64,000 nt of DNA from Haloarcula nitratireducens (GTDB lineage: Archaea; Halobacteriota; Halobacteria; Halobacteriales; Haloarculaceae). Under the pieces are notes generated by a model. It saw nothing but the letters and a program-made list of their open reading frames with translations. It searched no databases and was not told the DNA's origin. Positions 8,182 through 16,400 of the stretch are shown here, one piece after another. Numbering within the stretch: position 1 is the stretch's first letter; every line of letters begins with the position of its first letter. A program made the position numbers and the translations under genes. The stretch is taken from assembly GCF_019599505.1 (NCBI RefSeq), contig NZ_RKLT01000001.1:620001-684000 (forward strand), in the 5' to 3' direction.

Positions 8182-8922
8182 ATGGCAGACCGGTCAAGCT
8201 ATACACGGCGCACGTTCCTTGCGTGTCTCGGTACGGCTATCGTCGGTGGCGCGACCGGACAGGTCATCACGGACGATACGGCGACCGCTTCTGAACGACC
8301 GGCTACGAAACCGTCTACGGCCAGGCGGACTGATTACTCGTGCCGGGTCACGCCCGAGGTCGTGACTGAACGGGACAGCGAATCTATCTATCCGCTGCTG
8401 ACGTACAACGATCGTACCGGTGAGTACGACATCACCATGCCGGTGAACATTCGTATCGACCTAACTGATACGGACTACGACCTGACGGCTGTGCAGGCCC
8501 CGATCGATGTTCACACTGGCTGGACACAGCTCGTTGCGACCGTGGGCAAATACTGGCCGACGAGAGATGCGAAACCAGCCGAAGTATGGGATAGTGATAC
8601 CCAGCAGCTCATCTCACCGGTCGGCAACTACCGAAAACCAAGCGATCCACTTGGCCCACAGCTTGGCTTTCATCTCTATCTCTGGCCGGTCAGGTTTGAG
8701 GGTGACCTCGTCGGTGTCGCAGGCCAAGCGCATACAGATATTGGGACCGTCACCGACCACATCGGCAGCCGGTTCGATCGCGCGGCTGAGCTCGTGAGTG
8801 CAGCGTATGCGGCAGCGGGCTGGCGTATTACCAGTACGGAGTTCGAGTATGGAATCTCCGAGGGGTATCTTGATTTCTGGGGAGCGACAGGTGATCGAGT
8901 GATCCGCCCACCGAAATCCTAG
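8182..8922 (+). CDS. Tat-exported protein, LssY-C-like (weak)
   Basis: 246-residue secreted protein. The N-terminus has a clear Tat signal (SYTRRTFLACLG, RR at 9-10), with cleavage probably around residues 35-40. The mature part has the pattern GWTQL...KYWP, LGFHLYLWPVRFEGDLVGVAGQAHTDIG and a final aromatic segment. The HLYLW-to-AHTDIG stretch is reminiscent of the LssY C-terminal domain, but this is a visual impression only. It is monocistronic and lies in the accessory region. The function is unknown; the Tat signal suggests the protein folds, perhaps around a cofactor, before export. Confidence 0.7.
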   Translation: MADRSSYTRRTFLACLGTAIVGGATGQVITDDTATASERPATKPSTARRTDYSCRVTPEVVTERDSESIYPLLTYNDRTGEYDITMPVNIRIDLTDTDYDLTAVQAPIDVHTGWTQLVATVGKYWPTRDAKPAEVWDSDTQQLISPVGNYRKPSDPLGPQLGFHLYLWPVRFEGDLVGVAGQAHTDIGTVTDHIGSRFDRAAELVSAAYAAAGWRITSTEFEYGISEGYLDFWGATGDRVIRPPKS

Positions 8923-8982
8923 CCAAAGATGTCTACTAGATGGCTGAGCCGTGACTTCGCCCTACTACCGTCGCGAATTCAG

Positions 8983-10482
8983 TTACTCATTGGAACCTGA
9001 ATTCGGATTATGCGGGGTTTTTCGAGGCGTCGACTCGGTAGCGCTCGTCGAGGTGTAGCGGAGAACAAACGGTGTCGAGAGAAATGAGACTGCCCAGAGG
9101 CCGAGAAGGAATCCACCACTTGGGGTGCTAAACCGGTAGCTCAACGCGACTAACAGGAACAGTCCAACTCCAAGCTCAGGGATGGTTTTGCGGATACTCT
9201 CGGTCCACGTGAACGTCCGGGACGTCTTCCGGGATGGGGTCCAGGTCATCGTCCCGAAGAGGAGTGCAGCCGTCACTCGAAGACTCATCCCGAGAACGAC
9301 GAGTGTTTCCAGCACGGCAGTCGTCAGAAACTGCCTAACCACCCCCCGCGCAGCGACGCTCCGATGGAGAAAGATGAACGCGAAGACACCCCCGGCGAAG
9401 ACCATATTGGGGGCTGCGATGGTCATGGCTCGTGACTCGACAGCGGCGAGCAACACCATACTCAACAGAATCGGTGTCACTGCGTAGAACATGACCGGCG
9501 TGAGACAGTTCAATCGGGTGCCGGCCGAGACATCGCTGTCGGTCAGTATCGGGAGCATCTGTCGGTTCGCTCGCACCCAGCGCATCGTTCGGACGCGGAG
9601 GGCATGGAGATCGAGCGGAAACCCCTCGTACGAAAAGTCATCCACGACGACCGCCCGCCAGCCGGCCTTATCGAATTTCACCGTGAGGACGAAATCCTCA
9701 CAGATCAACTCCTCGTCGTACCCGCCGGCATCCAGCACTGCGTCCGTGCGAATCAGTCCCCCAGAGCCCCAGTACGTGTTCTGTCGATACACGAGTTTCA
9801 TGACTGGCGGCGCGATGCGAGTCGACCATTTCACCCCACGACCGATGATACGTGCGAACGGCGTCGTTGCCAGCTTCGGATGCACTTCTTTGAGCAGTTG
9901 GAAGATCCCGATGTCGGCGTTGTCAGGGTGCTCTGCATGGGCAACGAGGCGCGTTACGTTCCCGGGCGCGAGCATCGTATCGGCATCGAGCGTGATGAAG
10001 TAGTCGTACTTCTCTCCATGCGCGCCGAGCCAATCGTTGATAATGCCGGATTTGCCGCCACGCGTCGTCTCACGTGTGAAGTGGCGCCAGTCATCGAAGC
10101 TGAGCTCTGTAGCTATTGCCTCCGGCACGTCGCTGTCTGACAGCATCCAGAAATCGACTGGATACTCGACGGCGTTCGCTGTCTGTGCGACACAGTAGGG
10201 TACAATGTCGTTATACGTGGTGTAGAGGACGGCGACGCGAGGCGTCTCTTCGTTGCGTGAGACTCGGGGAAGAGCTTCACCCGCATAGACGAAATGATAC
10301 AGGAAGTTCGTGAGGAGCAGCGCGAACGGAAGAAAGGCGATAGCCGCTAAACCGTAGTACGCATAGTCGACCACGGTCGTCGGAGCGACTAGTATCCACT
10401 CGACGGTCACTAACAGCGCCCAGACGCTACTAATTACAGCTACATGTGCTCTCGGCCGAAGGAGTGGGTGCTGGTTTTTCAC
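8983..10482 (-). CDS. Membrane glycosyltransferase family 2
   Basis: 499-residue processive-type GT2 enzyme that probably adds sugars to a polysaccharide or surface glycan at the membrane. Two N-terminal helices (about 14-35 and 40-65) precede a cytosolic GT-A domain (about 80-330). This domain holds VLYTTYN, TLDADT (DxD metal/nucleotide-sugar site), YWGSGGLIRTDAV, CEDF (catalytic acid region) and RTMRW, which is equivalent to QxxRW. Four or more C-terminal helices follow. The layout resembles cellulose-synthase/MdoH-type enzymes. The start is GTG at 10482. No other glycan genes adjoin it. Confidence 0.85.
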   Translation of the reverse strand: MKNQHPLLRPRAHVAVISSVWALLVTVEWILVAPTTVVDYAYYGLAAIAFLPFALLLTNFLYHFVYAGEALPRVSRNEETPRVAVLYTTYNDIVPYCVAQTANAVEYPVDFWMLSDSDVPEAIATELSFDDWRHFTRETTRGGKSGIINDWLGAHGEKYDYFITLDADTMLAPGNVTRLVAHAEHPDNADIGIFQLLKEVHPKLATTPFARIIGRGVKWSTRIAPPVMKLVYRQNTYWGSGGLIRTDAVLDAGGYDEELICEDFVLTVKFDKAGWRAVVVDDFSYEGFPLDLHALRVRTMRWVRANRQMLPILTDSDVSAGTRLNCLTPVMFYAVTPILLSMVLLAAVESRAMTIAAPNMVFAGGVFAFIFLHRSVAARGVVRQFLTTAVLETLVVLGMSLRVTAALLFGTMTWTPSRKTSRTFTWTESIRKTIPELGVGLFLLVALSYRFSTPSGGFLLGLWAVSFLSTPFVLRYTSTSATESTPRKTPHNPNSGSNE

Positions 10483-10661
10483 CTGTTGGGTTATGTGTAG
10501 TGGCAGTGTCCCACTGGATTAGTAGATGGCTCCTACGCAGTTGGTCACCACTGCGTTCTGCTATCGCTCGCTCTATAGGTATCGTGGTAGCGAGGTAAAA
10601 TACTCTCTCTCACTCTTGCACCGTTTGCGTCAGCGAGCCGCGAAACCAGCCATCGCCCGCT

Positions 10662-11963
10662 TCAACGGCCGTTCTCGACCTCTAGCTCTCCTTCTAGTTC
10701 GCCTTTTCGCACTTGGACGTTCAGCTCACCGGCTTTGTCGCCGGTCGCCGGAACGACCACTACGAACTGTCCGTCCTGGTCGGTTTGCCCGACGAGTCTC
10801 CGGTCACCATTGCCATCCTTGACGTATACGTCAGCATTTGTAACCGGATCGCCGTCGATAGTCGCGGTGATCGTGATTCTGTTGCCTGGTCCGACTGTGC
10901 CCTCATACGAGATGTCAATCGCGCCGCTGCGACTACCGGACTGCCCAGCGTTCGGAGCCGCCTGTTGCCCGCCCGCAGAGACGTCGAGCGTTGCTTGAGT
11001 CGTAGTTGTCAATCCCTGGCCGGTGGAGAGGCTCGCGTCGACCTGCTCCCGGAGAGCGACGCGCACGCTGTCAGCCGATTGAATCTGCCCCCGGATCTCA
11101 CCGGCAGGGTTCTGTTCCGTATGAACGTTCACGTACGCGGTTCCGTCCCGAAGCCGAGACAGTAACGCATCGAGTGACTCACCTGCGAGTGGGCCGACCA
11201 GGTTCTCGTCCGTAATCGAACCACGCCCAAACACACCGGTTCCGGAGATGCCGGAATCAAGCGGCCCAGTGAACGCCCCCTGTTCGTCCTGTGCGCCAAA
11301 GAGGAACGCGACGGGCGGGCCGTTTTCGTCGGCAGCGCCCAGATGGATGTGTGCTTGCGTGGCGGCGTCGATATCCGCGACGAGCAGCGAATAGTGGAGT
11401 TCGGTCCCGTCCTGATCGAGCCCGAGCAACGTCGCCCCCGCAGCAGCCGTCTCGACAGGGTCCGGACGCTCTTGCGTACCGGACAACCGCCCGGCGCTGA
11501 ACGCTTCTGAAACTTGTAGTGCGCTATTGCCCCCCGAGTTCCCCGTACTGATCGTCCCGCGCATCGAGTTCGGGTGGACTTCGCAGTAGTAGGTCTGCAT
11601 CGCCTCTGTCGCTTCGATCTCGACAGTTTGGGTCTCACCTTCGGTCATGAGAATATCCGTCCGAAATATCTCCGAGCCGCTGCCGTCCGTGATGACGAAG
11701 TTATGTGGGCGACCGTCGATGTTCGTCCACGTGAGCGTGTACGTCTCGCCGGCCCGCAACTGAAGCGTTGGGTTCTGCGTCCCGCTAATGGATGCCGGTG
11801 ACCGACCGACCCAGCCATCTCTACTCCCATCCAACGAGATCGGCTGAGTCTGAGCGAGCGCTGTTGCGCTCGTTCCGGCGAGGGCACCGGTCGCCGCGAC
11901 GAGTCGCAGAAACGTTCGCCGGGAGCTATCGAGATCGCCACCGATGGATGATTTGTCGTCCAT
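10662..11963 (-). CDS. Tat-exported cupredoxin-CHRD domain fusion protein
   Basis: 433-residue secreted protein. Tat signal: SSRRTFLRLVAATG, RR at 15-16. Residues 40-140 form a type 1 copper cupredoxin with a full ligand set: His87 (GRPHNFV), Cys127, His130 and Met134 (YYCEVHPNSMRG). Residues about 150-300 are a CHRD domain, recognised by AQAHIHLGA and AYVNVHTEQNPAGEIRGQI. A C-terminal Ig/carboxypeptidase-regulatory-like domain (about 350-425) contains VTNADVYVKDGNG. CHRD domains are extracellular modules first seen in chordin, of unknown biochemistry. It may exchange electrons with the multicopper oxidase two genes away, but that is inference. Confidence 0.85.
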   Translation of the reverse strand: MDDKSSIGGDLDSSRRTFLRLVAATGALAGTSATALAQTQPISLDGSRDGWVGRSPASISGTQNPTLQLRAGETYTLTWTNIDGRPHNFVITDGSGSEIFRTDILMTEGETQTVEIEATEAMQTYYCEVHPNSMRGTISTGNSGGNSALQVSEAFSAGRLSGTQERPDPVETAAAGATLLGLDQDGTELHYSLLVADIDAATQAHIHLGAADENGPPVAFLFGAQDEQGAFTGPLDSGISGTGVFGRGSITDENLVGPLAGESLDALLSRLRDGTAYVNVHTEQNPAGEIRGQIQSADSVRVALREQVDASLSTGQGLTTTTQATLDVSAGGQQAAPNAGQSGSRSGAIDISYEGTVGPGNRITITATIDGDPVTNADVYVKDGNGDRRLVGQTDQDGQFVVVVPATGDKAGELNVQVRKGELEGELEVENGR

Positions 11964-12248
11964 GAGATAGTATTTTATTTGTTACACTATAAGCCGAGTT
12001 GTTAGTTCAAACCGTTAGCTCAGGAGTATCTCTGAGAGGACAGCCGGTCACGACACTCGTTTTTCAGTTTTTCCTGCCAGTATGACGCAGATTGGAAATT
12101 AGCCTACTGCGTTCGTCTGCTATTCGCCTCGTACACTCCGCGAGAGTAGTAAGACTGCAGTATCTGACGGTCGACCCAGATTCGAGCGTCAGCTATTATC
12201 TCGCCACCGTTCTCGGAACACAGCGCAGCGACAGCATCGCGAAGCGGT

Positions 12249-12953
12249 TTACGAGGTCGACCGGCGATGGGTCAGACACGTCGCAGTGGTTCCTACCGGG
12301 GTTCGAACGTCTGTGGTGCTGGTCGTCGGACGAGTAGCTGTCGCCATGACGATGAGATTATCGTGATACGAAGCAAGAGCAACGTCGACGACAACGCGCT
12401 CTGTGTCGTCGTCGGCAGTTTGACTCACCGCATCGAAACGAGTCGCCGTCGTCTGCCGATCGGCGACGGTGAGTGAGTACGTTCCATTTCGAGTGAAGTC
12501 CTGTAGCGAGCCGTATCCGTCGAGTCGGCCAGCGAACTCACGCGCGAGCTTCGTTGGCGACCACTGAGCGATGGGGTTCATCGACTGTCCGAACCGCTCG
12601 ACTTTCGGCGTCGAGATCACGACGGACGTACTGACCGTCTCGGTGTCGCCGTCCGGCCGTTTCATATCGTGGTCGTACTCGGTGACATAGTTCGAGACGA
12701 GGACCTCGTGGGGCATATCGAGCGCTTCGAAATTACGTGTGACATTGTGCCAATCTCCTGACTCCCGCTGATATGACGACTGAGCCATCGTCTCTGGGCA
12801 CACTTCGACCGGCGTCGCAACGAATTTGGTTGTCATGTCGTCTCTGTCCGGCCCCGTCGGTGAGTCACCCGTAGCACCAGCGATCAGCATACTATTGAAC
12901 ACGACTAACGCACCGATTGCGACCACTGCAGCATATTTGCCAATATCACCCAT
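12249..12953 (-). CDS. Membrane-anchored secreted protein of unknown function
   Basis: 234-residue protein with an N-terminal hydrophobic helix (about 8-27) that is either an uncleaved anchor or a signal peptide, then an acidic extracytoplasmic domain. That domain contains VSNYVTEYDHDM, KLAREFAGRLDGYGSL and TYSLTVADRQTTATRFDAV. The last 30 residues are Thr/Arg-rich and less acidic than the rest, so the 3' end may have suffered a frameshift. No family was recognised. It lies between the cupredoxin-CHRD gene and the divergent multicopper oxidase. Confidence 0.65.
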   Translation of the reverse strand: MGDIGKYAAVVAIGALVVFNSMLIAGATGDSPTGPDRDDMTTKFVATPVEVCPETMAQSSYQRESGDWHNVTRNFEALDMPHEVLVSNYVTEYDHDMKRPDGDTETVSTSVVISTPKVERFGQSMNPIAQWSPTKLAREFAGRLDGYGSLQDFTRNGTYSLTVADRQTTATRFDAVSQTADDDTERVVVDVALASYHDNLIVMATATRPTTSTTDVRTPVGTTATCLTHRRSTS

Positions 12954-13403
12954 TATCGGTGAAGAGAAGGGAGATGTGTGTAAGAATGGATTAGCTAACC
13001 CGACTAAACTGCGGATGTTTCAGCTGAGGCTATCGCTTTCAGCGGTTTCGGTGTTGTGATACCCAAAATGACGGAAATAAATGCGGAGGCACGCTCTGCA
13101 CTCGGTTTTCACAGCAACTCGCGAGAGGGCCTCGTGCCCACCGTAGCACGGATGGCACTATAGAACTGGTTTCGACACGACGCTCATCGCCAAGAAGTCG
13201 AAACAGCAGTTCTCGCTCGCGCTATCGAATTCCGTACCTAGTAAAAGGCAGTTATACACCGAAATCTCGTGCAGCCGCCGAAATCGGGGACTACAGATCC
13301 AATGTAAAACCGTTAACAACCGAGTCCTACACCTGAATGAGACGCTTACCGAATTCTGTTATAGACTTCCCTACAATCAAGTGGGGATTTGTTGAAGCAG
13401 TCG
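12954..13403. other. 450-base divergent regulatory region
   Basis: It lies between the minus-strand secreted protein and the plus-strand giant multicopper oxidase. No supported gene is present. It holds AT-rich TATA-like patches near 13245-13260 (GCAGTTATACACC) and 13305-13315, but no clear operator palindrome. Confidence 0.35.
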
Positions 13404-16400
13404 ATGCCGAAAGACGAACCGGAGACGGACCGATCAGATAAGCCCGCCTTACGCGCGGACTCACAAACTGGTGACAGCGATAAGCCAGACGAAATGAATA
13501 ACGAGGCGCAACTTCTTGGGACGACTGGTAACACGACCAGACGGAATTTCCTCAAAGGGGGCAGTTCGCTCGCTGCGGCCGCCGCCTTCCCCACCGGGGC
13601 ATCGAGCGCCGGCGAGGACGAGCGCACCGACCACGTTCCGGACGAACCCGATGGGGGTGGCAAAGTTCGCCACTTCGACGTTCACGCGATCGACGTCGAC
13701 ATCGTGTACAACCGCTACGGCCTCCACCAGCCCGTCGGCGTGATGTACGCACTCAAGGAAGACGTCGACGAGATACGCGAACTCTCCGGGAAAGTCCCCT
13801 GCGACCAGCGAGTCGTCTTCGACGATGACGACGAAGCCGAGGAGAGCTTCTGCGACGACATTCCGGATGGAAAGAAGGCAGACGGCGATACGCGACTGAT
13901 TCAACCGCTCACGCTCCGCGCGGAGAGAGGGGACATCATCGAGATCGAGTTTCACAACGATCTCGACTGCAGGGTCTCCTCGATGCACCAGACGTCGCTC
14001 CCGTACGAGGTCAAAGAGAGCGACGGGATGGAGGTCGGTTTCAACCCCGACACGACCGTCGAACCGGGCGAGTCGATCACCTATCGGTGGCACGCCGCCG
14101 AACTCGGACAGCACTTCTTCCTCGACGGCGCCAACCAGGCGTTCGACAGTGCCGACGAGGACCCGCAGAAGGCGAACCTCCTCTCACGGGGTCTGTTCGG
14201 CACGGTTTCGGTGTTCCCGCAGGGAACCGACTGGACCGATCCGTTGACGGGCGAAGAAGTGCAGGGGCGGGTGCAAGCGGACATTCACCTCCCCGATGAC
14301 GTCCCCGACGACGCGGTCGAACAGGGGTTCCCATCCGGCACGAGTTACCGGGAGTTCCTCGTGCATTATCATACGCCCGAGGGGATTCAGACGGCCGACG
14401 GCGGCCAACTGACGTATCCCAACAGCGATGAGGAGCAGACGGTCCACGCGATCAACTATCGCGCGGACCCGACAGGGAATCGCATCCCGGCACTGGAGAA
14501 CGAGGAGAGCGAACTCAAGGAGTCCTTCTACAACTCCTGGCTCCACGGAGACCCCGGCGGCGGGGACAACGTCTACCCGATGTACGTCGGCGATCCCGTC
14601 AAAGCGGTCGCCGTCGGTGCGTCCGTCGAAGAAAATCACGTTCACCACCTGCACGGTCATCGCTGGAAAGAGGTTCCCGGTGACATCGAGTCCGACACTA
14701 TCGACTCTCAGACGGTCGGTCTGGGAGCCACTTACACGGCACCTTACGTGACCGGGGCTGGAGAGCCCCAAGCCGGACTCCGCGATTTCACTTCTGTCCG
14801 TCCCGACATGGACTTCACAGACGCGTTCGAAGTCGGGGCCGGCGGCGCTCACGGGAGCCCCGGTGACTACCTGTTCCACTGCCATCTGTTCCCCCACTAC
14901 GGCGAGGGGATGTGGGGACTGATGCGCGCCCTCGACAAGGAGACCGACGAGCTGCAGCCCCTCCCGAACAACGACCCGCCGATCCCGAAGGAGTCGGACA
15001 TCCCCGGCTATCCCGAGTTCATCCCCGGGGAGTTCAACGAGGACCCGCCGTTCCCGCCGTACGGCGCGGCCGGGAAGGAGGAGTTCCGCGATCCCGAACC
15101 CGACGAAGAGAGGGCGCTGACTCGCGAGGGGGAGATTCTCCCCGGCGCTCCCTACACCGATCCGTGTGAGCCGGACATCGAGGACTTCGAGCCCGAATAC
15201 GAGGGCGAAACGCGCGAGTACACTATCGTCGCTCTGCCGGCGGACATCGTCTACAACGACGCCGGACACCACGACCCCAACGGCATCGTCTACGTCCTCG
15301 AAGAGCACGCCGACCTCGTGAAGGAGGGGAAGATGAACCCCGAACCGCTCGTGATCCGCGCGAACGTCGGCGACTGCGTCGAGATAACGTTCAGGAACGA
15401 AGTCACCGACGAGAACATCGCGGCGATCCCGGCCGATCGAACCCCCGACAACTCGGAGGGCAAACCCGAGAGCGTCCCGATCGAGGAGGGCGGCAAGTCG
15501 AATCACATCCACTTCGTCTCCTACGACGTGCTCGGGTCGGACTCGCTCGCGAACGGATTTAACTACCGACAGGATTCCCAACCGGGATGTGAGGCGTACT
15601 ACCGCTGGTACGCCGACGAGGAGGGGACAATCTTCTTCCACGACCACATCACCGGCATCGAGGACGTGATGCACGGATCGTTCGCGTCGCTCGTGGTCGA
15701 ACCGCCGAACTCCGAGTGGCTCGATCCCTACAACGGCGAGCCGATCAAGAGCGGGACGCAGGCGATCATCGACCCGGAAGAGGGCGAGGCCTACCGCGAG
15801 TTCTGCGTCGCCTACCAGGACTTCGCGCAGCTGCTGAATCGCGACGGCGAACTGATCAATAAGGATGCGGAGCACAACGAGAACTCGGGGGTGATGTCGC
15901 TCAACTACCGCAATACCCCCTACTACATCCGCGACGACTGCGATCCGGCGTACGTCCACTCCTCGTACGTCCACGGCGATCCCTCGACACCGGTGTTCGA
16001 AGCGTACGAGGACGATAACGTTCGCTTCCGACTCTGGCAAGCGTGCTACGAGGAACAACACAACTTCAGCATCCACGGCAAACAGATCAACCCAGTCGGA
16101 TTGGACCCGCAGGATACTATCTCCCAGATCATCGGCACGTCCGAGGCGTTCACGTTCGATATTGTGAAAGACGACTATGGTACCGACCACGACGGATTCG
16201 AAGAGCTACGGAAGAATCCGTCCGGACTCCCGATCCGGGACTACGTCTATGGCTCGACAATCGTCGACGACCGCTGGGACGGGATGTGGGGACTCTACCG
16301 TGAGTTCGGCGGCGAGGTCGATCATCTCTATCCCGTCCCTGGACAGGGGACGCCCAAGAAGAAGATCAAGGAAAAGGATCTCAAAGAGATGGGCCATCCC

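Noticed and set aside
14184..16190. 668-codon open frame antisense to the giant oxidase
   Set aside because: High-GC coding sequence often leaves a long open complementary frame. The sense strand has the Tat signal and copper motifs; the antisense translation is a Val/Arg-rich mirror with no domain.
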